Shown: positions 1-9,000, counted from the first letter of the stretch. The stretch is DNA of 64,000 nucleotides from Bradyrhizobium embrapense (GCF_001189235.2 NZ_LFIP02000016.1:1-64000), one strand, 5' to 3'. Notes: generated by a model not told the origin, from the sequence alone. Numbers and translations: made by a program.

Positions 1-205
1 AGTCGCGTTCGGAAGACAGCGCGTAGGGACGATTGCCGCCCATCTGCCGCGCCGCCGCGCTTCCGGTCGCGCGAAACCGCTGCGACCACTTCACCACGCT
101 CGCAACACTGACCTTGAAGGTGGCAGCCACCGACCGGCAGCTCTCTCCCGCCGCTACCGCGGCAACAACGCGCTCGCGCAAATCAAGAGAATAGGCCCGT
201 CCCAT
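1..205 (-). CDS. IS630-family transposase, N-terminal part (runs off window)
   Basis: The reading frame starts at an ATG (203-205, minus strand) and stays open to the window edge, giving 68 residues that begin MGRAYSLDLRERVVAAVAAG. This helix-turn-helix opening, followed by SVAATFKVSVASVVKW, is typical of IS630/Tc1-type transposases of rhizobia. The DDE catalytic part would lie to the left of the window, so whether the gene is intact cannot be judged. The family assignment is confident; the exact IS name is not known. Confidence 0.85.
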   Translation of the reverse strand, partial: MGRAYSLDLRERVVAAVAAGESCRSVAATFKVSVASVVKWSQRFRATGSAAARQMGGNRPYALSSERD

Positions 206-297
206 CAGATGCTGGCCTCCTCCAGCCAGCATCTTGAATCAGAACCCCGCTGATTTGGGAATCCCCAATCGATTCAGACCAAAACGATCACGCTCTA
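1..297. mobile_element. IS630-type insertion sequence, 5' end
   Basis: The transposase start and about 90 bp upstream of it make up the left part of this element. A plausible outer boundary is the TA at 296-297 inside the 12-bp palindrome CGCTCTAGAGCG (291-302), because IS630 elements duplicate a TA on insertion. The terminal inverted repeat cannot be confirmed because the other end is outside the window. Confidence 0.55.
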
Positions 298-339
298 GAG
301 CGCGATGAGATTAGGTCGAGCTGGAACGACATCCAAGGT

Positions 340-466
340 TCACCTCTCCCGTGGGAGAGGTCGATTTGCGCAGCAAATCGGGTGAGGGGTTACGGTCTAT
401 CGAGAGAGCAAGAGCCCTCACCCGGATTGCTTCGCAATCCGACCTCTCCCCAACGGGGAGAGGTGA
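340..466. repeat. Extragenic imperfect palindrome
   Basis: Two arms are nearly complementary: 340-390 (CACCTCTCCC, AGAGGTCGATTTGC, AAATCGGGTGAGGG) and 413-466 (CCCTCACCCGGATTGC, GCAATCCGACCTCTCC, GGGGAGAGGTGA). They are separated by about 20 bases. Each arm also carries its own small hairpins. The sequence between the IS element and the lipoprotein gene (298-603) shows no credible gene, only this repeat. Confidence 0.75.
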
Positions 467-603
467 GCAGAACCCGGCGGCAAGCTTATTCACCAAAATC
501 ACCCCGCTCCAGGCCCACGCTGCGAAAATATCGAAAACAACCCCATGCACAGTAGTCGGCGGGTATAGGCGCTCGACAAGGCAGCTTGACCGCCTGACGA
601 AAA

Positions 604-1809
604 TCAGGCGCCGAAACTCTTCGGCGAGCCGGCGACCGGCGTGCTGCCGCCGGAGGCCACCTTCATGACCGCAAGGCCGCGCTCGTTGGTGCCGTCGGAC
701 CGGAAGCGGAACAGGCCGTCGATGCCGGCAAAGCCGGACGGGTTGGTCAGCGTCTCCGGCGCGAAGCGCTGCGCGCCCTGGGTGCGCGCAAGTGCGGCCA
801 TCAGCGCGACGGCGTCATAGGCAAGCGTTGCGGTGCGCACCGGCTCGCCGCCGTATCTGGTGCGGTAGCGGCCGGCGAAACTGCGGAAGCCGGACGGATC
901 GGGCGCGGCGTAGAGGCCGCCCTGCAGGACGGGGCTCGCGAACACCCGCGGATTATCCCACAGCCCGGTGCCGAGCAGCTGGATGTTGTGCAGATTGGCG
1001 CCGGCTGCGGTCAGCGCATCGGCCGTCGCGACCACAGAATCGCCGTCGTCGGCAAGCAGCAACGCATCGGCTTGGCCGAGCGCCTGGGCCACCGTCCGCG
1101 CCGGCGTCGCGCGATCGGCGCCATATTTCTCGAATGCGACGACGCGGCCGTTCTTGCGGCCGACCGCCTGCTTGAACGCCGCCTCGACCACGTTGCCATA
1201 GGCGTTGTCAGGCACCATCGCGGCGAACGAACGTTTTCCGATCCCCGCGGAATAATCGACGATCCGGTTGACGTCGGACTCCGGCAGGAAGCTGAGCAAA
1301 TAGACGCCGCGGCCGGCCACGCTCGAATCCGTGGAGAATGCGATCACCGAGGTTCCGCGCGGCCGCGTCAGTTGCGCGACGGCCGGGACGGAGCCTGCGA
1401 ACAGCGGTCCCAGGATGATCTCGGCGCCCTCGGACAGCGCCTGCTGGGCACCCTGCGACGCGCCCTGCGGGCTGCCGCCATCGTCCTTGATCAGGAGCTG
1501 GATGTTCGGGTTCTGAAATTCCGCGAGCGCCATTTCGGCGGCGTTGCGCATCGACTGGGCGGCGAGCCCTGCGTTGCCGGACGCCGACAGCGGCAAAATC
1601 AACCCAATTTTGACCTGACCGGTGCCGACCGCCTGCGGTTGTTGCTGCGGGCCGGCGGGACCGGCTTCCGGGTTGCTGCTGGAAAATTGGCTCAAGCTCT
1701 GCTGGATGCCGGAACATGCCGCCAGCAACGGCGCACCCACGATCAGGCCAAGCGCGGTCCGCCGGGTCGTGCCCGACGGCAGGGTCTTGCGGTGATGCGG
1801 GCCTTCCAT
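604..1809 (-). CDS. LpoA-like penicillin-binding protein activator lipoprotein
   Basis: 401 residues. The start at 1809 is chosen because it is an ATG preceded by an AGAGA-rich ribosome site and followed by a short export signal with a twin arginine (TRRTALGL) and a lipobox LAAC at Cys32. After a Pro/Gln-rich linker comes a type-1 periplasmic binding fold (KIGLILPLSASGN), as in branched-chain amino-acid receptors and in LpoA (YraM). It is divergent from rsmI and yraN, as yraM is from yraL in E. coli, which favours an LpoA-like role in activating peptidoglycan synthases. It lacks the N-terminal TPR domain of gammaproteobacterial LpoA. A solute receptor remains the alternative. Confidence 0.8.
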   Translation of the reverse strand: MEGPHHRKTLPSGTTRRTALGLIVGAPLLAACSGIQQSLSQFSSSNPEAGPAGPQQQPQAVGTGQVKIGLILPLSASGNAGLAAQSMRNAAEMALAEFQNPNIQLLIKDDGGSPQGASQGAQQALSEGAEIILGPLFAGSVPAVAQLTRPRGTSVIAFSTDSSVAGRGVYLLSFLPESDVNRIVDYSAGIGKRSFAAMVPDNAYGNVVEAAFKQAVGRKNGRVVAFEKYGADRATPARTVAQALGQADALLLADDGDSVVATADALTAAGANLHNIQLLGTGLWDNPRVFASPVLQGGLYAAPDPSGFRSFAGRYRTRYGGEPVRTATLAYDAVALMAALARTQGAQRFAPETLTNPSGFAGIDGLFRFRSDGTNERGLAVMKVASGGSTPVAGSPKSFGA

Positions 1810-2031
1810 CGTCTCTCTTCTCTTGGCCGACCATGATCGGCCAGGACTCCATCCGGCTCTCATCAGGCGGGCGGATTCAGGCATATTGTCGGCGAATAGT
1901 TAACTAAAACAAAAGGATTATGGCCCCGCGGCGCCGTTGCCGCGGCCTCCATTTCTCTCCCCTCAGGCGGCGTTCCGTCACCGCCTTTTGCCGATGTGGC
2001 GCGAGCGCCGCCATCCCGCTAGAGCCTATAT

Positions 2032-2051
2032 CCACTTCGCTCGAAAACGCT
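2032..2051. repeat. 20-bp element shared with 17124-17143
   Basis: CCACTTCGCTCGAAAACGCT occurs here, just upstream of rsmI, and again identically upstream of hslV. It resembles a fragment of the dispersed palindromic repeats of Bradyrhizobium genomes. Confidence 0.7.
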
Positions 2052-2064
2052 CTAGATTGCTATT

Positions 2065-3018
2065 ATGCGCGCAAAAGCCAGTTCCCTCCACCATTCGGAT
2101 GCCACGACGGGTGCTGCGGCCAGAACCTTTTCGATCGGCGGCCAGCAACTCGCCGCGCCGAAAGCCAGGGCCGGGCTCCATCTGGTGGCGACCCCAATCG
2201 GGAATCTCGCCGACATCACCTTGCGCGCGCTGGAGACCCTTGCCGGCGTCGACGTCATCGCCTGCGAGGACACCAGGATTACGCGCCGGTTGACCGAGCG
2301 TTATGCGATCACCGCTGACCTCGCGCTCTACCACGAGCACAACGCGGCCCAGGCCCGGCCCAAGATCCTCGAGCGGCTGGCGCAGGGCGCCGCGATCGCA
2401 CTGGTTTCGGATGCCGGCACGCCGCTGATCTCCGATCCCGGGTTCAAGCTGGTGCGTGAGGTCTGCGCCGCCGGCCATGCCGTCATCGCGGTGCCGGGGC
2501 CGTCGTCGGTGTTGACTGCGCTGTCGGTCGCGGCGCTGCCGACCGACCGGTTCTTCTTCGAGGGATTTTTGCCGGCCAAGGAGCACGCGCGCCGCGCGCG
2601 GCTCACCGAGCTCGCCCGGACCGATGCGACGCTGGTGATGTTCGAATCCGGCAATCGCGTGCAGGACACGCTGCGCGACCTCGCCGCGATCATGGCTGGA
2701 CGCGATGCGGCTATCTGCCGCGAGCTGACCAAGCTGCACGAGGAGGTCAAGCGCGCGCCGGTCGCCGAGCTTGCGGCAGGCGCGGACGCACTGGAGACCC
2801 GCGGCGAATTCGTGCTCGTGATCGGACCGCCGGCCGATGATGCCGGGGTGATGGATGAGAATTCGCTCGACGACCTGCTGCGCGCGCAGCTCGCCCGTGG
2901 CAGCGTCAAGGATGCGGTCGCGCATGCCGTCGAGCTGTCGGGCCGGCCGCGCCGCGAGGTCTACGCCCGCGCGCTCGAGCTTGCGAAAACCATCGGGGAC
3001 GGCGATGGCGAAGACTGA
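2065..3018 (+). CDS. rsmI: 16S rRNA (cytidine-1402 2'-O) methyltransferase RsmI
   Basis: 317 residues. It uses S-adenosylmethionine to methylate C1402 of 16S rRNA. The tetrapyrrole-methylase fold is clear: VATPIGNLADI near residue 41, ACEDTR, the VSDAGTPLISDPG loop, and AVPGPSSVLTAL. The ATG at 2065 gives a 36-residue N-terminal extension containing RTFSIGGQ, which is usual in Rhizobiales homologues. It is divergent from the LpoA-like gene and overlaps yraN by 14 bases, so the two are probably co-transcribed and translationally coupled. Confidence 0.95.
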   Translation: MRAKASSLHHSDATTGAAARTFSIGGQQLAAPKARAGLHLVATPIGNLADITLRALETLAGVDVIACEDTRITRRLTERYAITADLALYHEHNAAQARPKILERLAQGAAIALVSDAGTPLISDPGFKLVREVCAAGHAVIAVPGPSSVLTALSVAALPTDRFFFEGFLPAKEHARRARLTELARTDATLVMFESGNRVQDTLRDLAAIMAGRDAAICRELTKLHEEVKRAPVAELAAGADALETRGEFVLVIGPPADDAGVMDENSLDDLLRAQLARGSVKDAVAHAVELSGRPRREVYARALELAKTIGDGDGED

Positions 3019-3388
3019 CAGCGCCTCGCCTGAACGCGTCGCCGCATTCCGCACCGGCATCTCGGCCGAAAGCCGCGCCGCGGCGCTTCTGATCGCCAAG
3101 GGCTATCGCATCCTGGCGAGGCGCTTCCGCACCCCCTACGGCGAGATCGACCTGGTGGCGCGGCGGCGCAACCTCGTTGCCTTCGTCGAGGTGAAGGCGC
3201 GGGCCAGCCTCGATGAGGCCGCCTATGCGGTGACGCCGCGCCAGCAGCAGCGCATCGTCAACGCCGCCCAGGCCTGGCTGATGGCGCATCCCGAACATGC
3301 CGAATTTGACCTCAGATTCGACGCCGTGCTGATTGCGCCCAAGAGCCTGCCGCGCCATCTGTTAGCGGCATTCGACGCCAGCCCTTAA
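3005..3388 (+). CDS. YraN/UPF0102 family nuclease-fold protein
   Basis: 127 residues, starting at an ATG inside the end of rsmI. The core motif GEIDLVARR followed by VAFVEVKAR is the restriction-endonuclease-like (PD-D/EXK) signature of UPF0102. The family sits next to rsmI in many bacteria and its biochemical role is not settled. Length matches the family. It is followed 29 bp later by gshB. Confidence 0.92.
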   Translation: MAKTDSASPERVAAFRTGISAESRAAALLIAKGYRILARRFRTPYGEIDLVARRRNLVAFVEVKARASLDEAAYAVTPRQQQRIVNAAQAWLMAHPEHAEFDLRFDAVLIAPKSLPRHLLAAFDASP

Positions 3389-3417
3389 AGTATTCTCAGA
3401 CCTCGCGAGACACGCCT

Positions 3418-4365
3418 ATGACACTGAAGATCGCCGTCCAGATGGATCCCATCGCGCGCATCAACATCCGCGGCGATTCGACCTTCGCGCTGCTGCTCGA
3501 GGCGCAGAAGCGCGGCCACGGCATTTCCTACTACACGCCCGACAAACTGTCGCTGCGCGGCGAGGAACTGGTGGCCCCGGTGCAGCCGCTCACCGTGCGC
3601 GACGAGGTCGGCGATCACTTCACGCTGGGCGAGCCGAAGCGGGAAGCCCTCAATGGCTTCGACGTCGTGCTGTTGCGGCAGGACCCGCCGTTCGATCTCG
3701 CCTACATCACCTCGACGCACTTTTTGGAGCGCATCCATCCGAAGACCCTGGTCGTCAACGATCCGGCCAGCGTGCGCAACGCGCCGGAAAAGCTGTTCGT
3801 GATGAATTTCCCGCAGCTGATGCCGCCGACGCTGATCTCGCGCGACCTCGACGAGATCAACGCCTTCCGCGACCAGCATGGCGCGGTCGTCATGAAACCG
3901 TTGCACGGCCATGGCGGCGCGGCAGTCTTCCGCGTGATGCCGCAGGACATGAACTTCGGTTCGCTGTTCGACATGTTCTCGGTCACCTTCAAGGAGCCCT
4001 GGGTGATCCAGCGCTTCCTCCCCGAGGTGAAGCATGGCGACAAGCGCATCATCCTGGTCGACGGCGAATTCGCCGGCGCGGTCAACCGCGTGCCGGCGGC
4101 AGACGATCTGCGCTCCAACATGGTGCGCGGCGGCGCGGCCAAGGCGACCGAGCTGTCGGATCGCGAGCGCGAAATCTGCGCCACGCTCGGGCCCGCGCTG
4201 CGCGAACGCGGCCTGCTGTTCGTCGGCATCGACGTGATCGACGGCAATCTGACCGAGATCAACGTCACCTCGCCGACCGGCATCCGCGCCATCCAGCGCC
4301 TCAACGGCCCGGATGTCGCGGCGATGATCTGGGATACCATCGAGAAGAAGCGCGCCGCGAAATAA
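3418..4365 (+). CDS. gshB: Glutathione synthase
   Basis: 315 residues, full length. It ligates gamma-glutamylcysteine and glycine with ATP. The N-terminal pre-ATP-grasp domain begins KIAVQMDPI. The ATP-grasp part shows VMKPLHGHGGAAVFR, PWVIQRFLPEV, GDKRIILVDGE and the terminal metal/substrate loop ITEINVTSPTGIR (here LTEINVTSPTG). It is third in the rsmI-yraN-gshB operon, a common alphaproteobacterial arrangement. A hairpin with GCTGGCT/AGCCAGC arms follows the stop near 4390-4412 and could act as a terminator, though no long T run follows it. Confidence 0.96.
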   Translation: MTLKIAVQMDPIARINIRGDSTFALLLEAQKRGHGISYYTPDKLSLRGEELVAPVQPLTVRDEVGDHFTLGEPKREALNGFDVVLLRQDPPFDLAYITSTHFLERIHPKTLVVNDPASVRNAPEKLFVMNFPQLMPPTLISRDLDEINAFRDQHGAVVMKPLHGHGGAAVFRVMPQDMNFGSLFDMFSVTFKEPWVIQRFLPEVKHGDKRIILVDGEFAGAVNRVPAADDLRSNMVRGGAAKATELSDREREICATLGPALRERGLLFVGIDVIDGNLTEINVTSPTGIRAIQRLNGPDVAAMIWDTIEKKRAAK

Positions 4366-4555
4366 TCCTCCTCCTTTGTGCGCCGCACAGGCTGGCTGAA
4401 ATTTTAGCCAGCGTACGGTCGCGCGTGCGTTCGCCTTATTCTTCTTGCCAGCTTGCGCAGGCGAAGGCAGCATCCTCTTGCCTGCGTCAGGTCAAGCGGC
4501 GGGCTGACGCGGGCGACAACGCGAAACATCATAAAAATTGTGGAGGAAGAACGTT

Positions 4556-5527
4556 ATGACGCTCAATGTCTCACGACGATCCTTGCTCGCGCTCGGCGCC
4601 GGTCTCGGCGCCAGCACACTGCTTGGGGGCACCGCCCAGGCGAAGGCACCGAAGCTCGGCACGCAGACACCCTATTGGCACCGCTTCGTTCTCGGCGATG
4701 CCGAGGTGACCGTCGTCTCCGACGGCCCGCTTCCGCTCGGCGATCCCTCCGGCACCTTCACCGGCGTGCCGAAGGAAGAGGTGAAGAAGATGCTCTCCGA
4801 CAATTTCCTCTCGCCCGACAATGTCGTGCTCGAGCAGAATTCGCCGATCGTCAACACGGACGACAAGCTCATCCTGTTCGATACCGGCATGGGCACCTCG
4901 AAGGCGTTCGGCCCGACCACCGGGCGTCAGCAGAAGAGCATGCAGGAAGCCGGCATCAAGCCGGAGGACATCGATGCGGTCGTGCTGTCGCACGCGCATA
5001 TCGACCATATCGGCGGCATCGTCGGTGCCGACGACAAGCCGCTGTTCCCGAATGCGCAGTACTACATCGCGCAAAGCGATCTCGATTTCTGGACCGACGA
5101 AGGCAAGATGGGCAGTCCGTTGAAGGACTTTATCGTGCACGCCCGCAAGAACCTGCTGCCGGTGCGCGACCGCATCGTTTTCTTCAAGGACGGCCAGGAA
5201 TTCCTGCCCGGCGTGACGGCGATCGCAGCGCCCGGCCACACCGTGGGCCACACCATCTTCATGGTGAGCTCGGGCGGCAAGTCCTTTGCCTTCCTCGGCG
5301 ACCTCTCGCATCACGCGGTGCTGCTCCTGGAGCGGCCGCGGATGGAATTCTCCTACGACACCGATCCGAAGCAGGCGGCGAACTCACGGGTCAAGCTGCT
5401 GGAGATGCTGGCCGCGAACAAGACGCCGGTCATGTCGTATCACTTCGCCTGGCCGGGCTACGGCCATGTCGCCAAGGCCGGCGAAGGCTTCCATTATTAT
5501 CCCGAGCCGATGCAGATGACGCTGTGA
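4556..5527 (+). CDS. Tat-exported metallo-beta-lactamase-fold hydrolase
   Basis: 323 residues. The ATG at 4556 is chosen because GGAGGAA lies 8 to 14 bases upstream and because the protein then begins with a twin-arginine signal (SRRSLLALG) ending near the AQAKA cleavage site. The zinc-binding motif HAHIDHIGG is at residues 146-154, and GHTVGHTIF and FLGDLSHH supply further ligands. This family holds periplasmic lactonase- or quorum-quenching-like enzymes as well as uncharacterised hydrolases; the substrate cannot be named. It converges with the TIR gene. Confidence 0.88.
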   Translation: MTLNVSRRSLLALGAGLGASTLLGGTAQAKAPKLGTQTPYWHRFVLGDAEVTVVSDGPLPLGDPSGTFTGVPKEEVKKMLSDNFLSPDNVVLEQNSPIVNTDDKLILFDTGMGTSKAFGPTTGRQQKSMQEAGIKPEDIDAVVLSHAHIDHIGGIVGADDKPLFPNAQYYIAQSDLDFWTDEGKMGSPLKDFIVHARKNLLPVRDRIVFFKDGQEFLPGVTAIAAPGHTVGHTIFMVSSGGKSFAFLGDLSHHAVLLLERPRMEFSYDTDPKQAANSRVKLLEMLAANKTPVMSYHFAWPGYGHVAKAGEGFHYYPEPMQMTL

Positions 5528-5604
5528 CGAGCGGGCGCATGGGGGCGGCGCGCGTCGCCCCCATGCGCTGCCCGGATGCCCCCGTCCTGCCTCACGCAGC
5601 GGGA

Positions 5605-7071
5605 TTAGTCGGGAACGGCTTTGGTCGCCTCTATTCTCTCCGCGCAAAGGAGCTCGTTGCAGAGCTTGTCGATGAAGCTGCTGTTGATTGCCCTCAAGCC
5701 GACGAACCCGGCTGTCACGACATCTGCGGCGTCGGACCACGTGGTGTCCTTGGTGGGAGTCTGCGCCTCCTTTATCTTGTCGAAGATCTGCATTCTCGTG
5801 GCCGACCATTTCGCGATTTCCTCGCGCATGAAATCTTTTTCCGGTCCATCCCGAAAGCCATTCAGCAAGGGCGGGTCGTCATGTTCGTCCTTTGGCGGAT
5901 TGAGCCCGAATTCTTCAGCCTCGGCCTCAACCAGGACGATCTCCTGCTGAAGCTTCTGCAGCAACTCGGCCTTCTTCTTTTCGGGGAATTTCGGGTTCTT
6001 GTTGAGTTCGTCGGACAAGGGCAAGACGCGCTGGCGAAAGCGGATCGACAGGATCAGCGCGCTCAGCAGCAGCGATGTCTTGAACGTCAGATTGAAGCGC
6101 CGATCCCGCGACGGAATGAATGCGACGTAGCACCGCCTCGCGCCGTTTCTGAAATTCAGGTTTCTGGCGATGATGGGCCGGTAGAACTTGCCGTCGTTCC
6201 CCAGGCAGAGAAAATCCGTCTGCGTCGGTACTTTGCCAAGCAGGAGGTCCCTTGCCGCTGTCTCCATGTCGTTGATCCAAAGCGGGGTCATCTCATTGCC
6301 GCTTCGCGCGGAAGCCACCGCCTTGATATCGGCCCAGGTCGTCGAGGTCCCAGCAATTGTGAAGATGTTGGGCAACGCGTTGAATTCCCCCGTCACCACG
6401 GTGGTCGGGGTCAATCCCTCCGCGCTTTGCGATGGTGGCGGCACCATAAAGCTGATGCGTGGTTGAAAGACGTCTTCGCCGACGAAGTCATTGGCTCCGT
6501 TTTGAACGAATGCCCGTGTGATTCTTCGCACGCCATTCCTTATGGCTTTGCGCGTGTTGGGGTCGTCAATCCCACGGAAGGAAATACCCGTCGAGTTCGT
6601 CAGCAGATTCTCGAAGAAGTCGAATAGCTCCGTGTTTTCGTAAGCGAGCGAGTCGTCATTGTCGGCGTCGACGTTGAGCAATACGTCGTTACGATTGCGG
6701 ATCGATACCAGGGAGCCTTGATAGCGGGACAGTTGATCCGGACGATCGACGTCGTACAGGAAGCAAATTCGATCTCGCACCGCTTCTTTCTGATCTGCCC
6801 GTTCGAGCTTGGCGCGGAACTGGCCGGCTTCGTAGAAGCACCAGCTCATGTCCTTTTCCGATTTGTTTCCCCCGCTACAGATGAAAACGAACCACTGGGA
6901 TTTCTGAATCGATTCCGAAATCTTGGCTTCGTAGTCGTCGCCGCCTTCAATTCCGGCACGATCGATGAACACCTCGAGATTCGTCGACAGGCCGGCGAGC
7001 GACTCCACCACCGCTTCTGCGATTTTCTTGTCTTTGTGATTGTACGATATGAAGACTCCGGTCTGGGCCAT
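5605..7071 (-). CDS. TIR-domain protein with uncharacterised C-terminal region
   Basis: 488 residues, starting at an ATG (7071) with GAGAGGA upstream. Residues 1 to about 120 form a TIR-like fold: VFISYNHKD (6-14), EVFID (33-37), WFVFICS (60-66), and MSWCFYEAGQF (75-85), where Glu81 falls in the position of the catalytic glutamate of TIR NADases. Residues about 195-320 form an unrecognised domain. A hydrophobic stretch near 327-345 could be a membrane helix or buried core. A Lys/Glu-rich coiled-coil-like region lies at about 360-390. Sampled lines of this gene are about 50-57% GC, well below its neighbours, which suggests transfer. NAD cleavage and an immune role are inference. Confidence 0.8.
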   Translation of the reverse strand: MAQTGVFISYNHKDKKIAEAVVESLAGLSTNLEVFIDRAGIEGGDDYEAKISESIQKSQWFVFICSGGNKSEKDMSWCFYEAGQFRAKLERADQKEAVRDRICFLYDVDRPDQLSRYQGSLVSIRNRNDVLLNVDADNDDSLAYENTELFDFFENLLTNSTGISFRGIDDPNTRKAIRNGVRRITRAFVQNGANDFVGEDVFQPRISFMVPPPSQSAEGLTPTTVVTGEFNALPNIFTIAGTSTTWADIKAVASARSGNEMTPLWINDMETAARDLLLGKVPTQTDFLCLGNDGKFYRPIIARNLNFRNGARRCYVAFIPSRDRRFNLTFKTSLLLSALILSIRFRQRVLPLSDELNKNPKFPEKKKAELLQKLQQEIVLVEAEAEEFGLNPPKDEHDDPPLLNGFRDGPEKDFMREEIAKWSATRMQIFDKIKEAQTPTKDTTWSDAADVVTAGFVGLRAINSSFIDKLCNELLCAERIEATKAVPD

Positions 7072-7449
7072 GGTTGTCCTCTCAGCGCAATGTTTCTGGC
7101 AGCGAAATATTCCTGGACCGGCAGATGCCGTCCTTCGTCTGGTTTCCGGCATTGGAGGCCCGAGACTGGAGCAGCACCGCTGCGACCAGGAACAATATTT
7201 TCCAAACTCGAAATGAAGGTTCGGGCTTCCTCAAGCTGAAAGCTTAGGGTCACGCTCGTACAGATTGCAATGAAGCAAATCACACATCCCGAAATCCCGG
7301 ACCGGGCCGGATCGGCCGGAGGGACTAGCCGCCTCCGCTCCGGTGTGGTTTGCGCCGGCCCGAATACCGGCCCATCCCCGAATGTTCCTGTAATGTTCTT
7401 GACTTCACCCCCCGCTCCGCTACCTTGGGTGGCGGAAGATAGGGGCAGC
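7072..7449. other. Intergenic region between the TIR gene and comM
   Basis: A 378-bp divergent promoter region. I see no credible gene in it. A sigma-70-like promoter for comM is possible at 7399-7426. The segment from about 7080 to 7270 is low in GC like the TIR gene, so the presumed transferred segment may extend into it. Confidence 0.5.
7399..7426 (+). promoter_or_regulatory. Putative comM promoter
   Basis: TTGACT, a 16-base spacer and TACCTT lie about 25 bases before the comM start codon. The -35 is good and the -10 is weak, and the very short leader leaves little room for a ribosome site, so this is tentative. Confidence 0.3.
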
Positions 7450-9000
7450 ATGGTCCAGCGGGTTTCCACCGTCGCATTCGAGGGGATTGAGGCCCGCGCG
7501 GTCGACGTGCAGGTGCAGGTCGCCCCGGGACTGCCGGCGTTTGCCATCGTCGGCCTGCCCGACAAGGCGGTGTCGGAGGCGCGGGAGCGGGTGCGTTCGG
7601 CGCTGATCGCTTCCGGCCTCGCGCTCCCCGCCCGCCGCATTACCGTCAACCTCGCGCCGGCCGATTTGCCCAAGGAGGGCAGCCATTACGACCTGCCGAT
7701 CGCGCTCGGCCTGATGGCGGCGATCGGGGCGATCCCGCTGGATGCGCTCAGCGGCTTCACCGTGCTCGGCGAGCTCGGGCTCGACGGCTCGATCGCAGCC
7801 GTCGCGGGGGTGCTGCCCGCGGCGATCGGCGCCAATTCGCGCGACGAGGGACTGATCTGCCCGGCCGCCTGCGGCTCGGAGGCCGCCTGGGCGAGCCCGG
7901 ACATCCAGATCATCGCAGCCCACTCGCTGATCCAGATCGCCAATCACTTCAAGGGCACGCAGGTGCTGTCGCGGCCGCAGCCGAAGGTGCAAGACCAGAA
8001 CGAGGCGCGCGAGGAAGCGCTGCTCGACCTGCGCGACATCAAGGGCCAGGAGAGCGCAAAGCGCGCGCTCGAGATCGCCGCCGCCGGCGGACACCATCTG
8101 CTCATGATGGGCTCCCCCGGCGCCGGCAAATCGATGCTGGCGGCGCGGCTGCCTTCGATCCTGCCGCCGCTGTCGCCGTCCGAACTGCTCGAAGTCTCGA
8201 TGATCGCATCCGTCGCCGGGGAGATCCGCGACGGCGCGCTGACCGCGCGGCGCCCGTTCCGCAGCCCGCATCATTCCGCGAGCATGGCCGCGCTGACCGG
8301 CGGCGGCATGCGCGCCAAGCCGGGCGAGATCTCGCTCGCGCATCAGGGCGTGCTGTTCCTCGACGAATTGCCGGAGTTCGATCCGCGCGTGCTGGATTCG
8401 CTGCGCCAGCCGCTGGAGAACGGCGAGGTTTCGGTGAGCCGGGCCAACCATCGCGTCACCTATCCGGCGCGCTTCATGCTGGTCGCGGCGATGAACCCGT
8501 GCCGCTGCGGCCATGCCTACGAGCCCGGCTATTCCTGCAAGCGCGGCAGGCTCGACCGCTGCACCGCCGACTACCAGATGCGGATCTCCGGCCCGCTGAT
8601 GGATCGGATCGACCTGCGGATCGAGGTGCCGGCCGTGACCGCGGCAGATCTCATCCTGCCGCCCCCGGCGGAAGGATCGGCCGAGGTCGCCGCCCGCGTC
8701 GCGGCGGCACGCGACATCCAGCTCGCGCGCTACGCTGCGGCCGGCATGCCGCATGTCCGCACCAATGCGGAGGCACCGAGCGCGCTGCTGGAGACCATCG
8801 CGCAGCCCGACGCGCATGGCCAGAAGCTGCTCCGCGAGGCCGCCGAGACCATGCACCTCACCGCGCGCGGCTATCACCGCGTACTGCGGGTGGCGCGCAC
8901 GCTCGCCGACCTCGACGGCGCTGATACGATCGGCCGGCTGCACCTCGCCGAAGCGCTGTCCTATCGTGCATTGGCCGACGATTTGCGCCGCGCGGCGTGA
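7450..9000 (+). CDS. comM: ComM/YifB-type AAA+ ATPase (Mg-chelatase-like)
   Basis: 516 residues. Start at ATG 7450, because homology begins at MVQRVSTVAFEGIEA. An N-terminal Lon-protease-like fold (AIVGLPDKAVSEARERV) is followed by a Mg-chelatase-type AAA+ module: Walker A GSPGAGKSMLAARLP, Walker B VLFLDELPEF, and the cysteine cluster NPCRCGH / YSCKRG. ComM is a helicase promoting branch migration of recombining DNA in natural transformation. In non-transformable hosts its role is less clear. Full length. Confidence 0.93.
   Translation: MVQRVSTVAFEGIEARAVDVQVQVAPGLPAFAIVGLPDKAVSEARERVRSALIASGLALPARRITVNLAPADLPKEGSHYDLPIALGLMAAIGAIPLDALSGFTVLGELGLDGSIAAVAGVLPAAIGANSRDEGLICPAACGSEAAWASPDIQIIAAHSLIQIANHFKGTQVLSRPQPKVQDQNEAREEALLDLRDIKGQESAKRALEIAAAGGHHLLMMGSPGAGKSMLAARLPSILPPLSPSELLEVSMIASVAGEIRDGALTARRPFRSPHHSASMAALTGGGMRAKPGEISLAHQGVLFLDELPEFDPRVLDSLRQPLENGEVSVSRANHRVTYPARFMLVAAMNPCRCGHAYEPGYSCKRGRLDRCTADYQMRISGPLMDRIDLRIEVPAVTAADLILPPPAEGSAEVAARVAAARDIQLARYAAAGMPHVRTNAEAPSALLETIAQPDAHGQKLLREAAETMHLTARGYHRVLRVARTLADLDGADTIGRLHLAEALSYRALADDLRRAA

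Noticed and set aside
4453..6627. Long plus-strand open frame of 724 codons across the MBL and TIR genes
   Set aside because: It is antisense to the TIR gene and out of frame with the MBL gene, has no family motif and arises from high-GC codon bias.
6846..7673. Minus-strand open frame covering the TIR upstream region and comM start
   Set aside because: It overlaps two genes in other frames and contains no motif. The TIR start with its ribosome site fits better.
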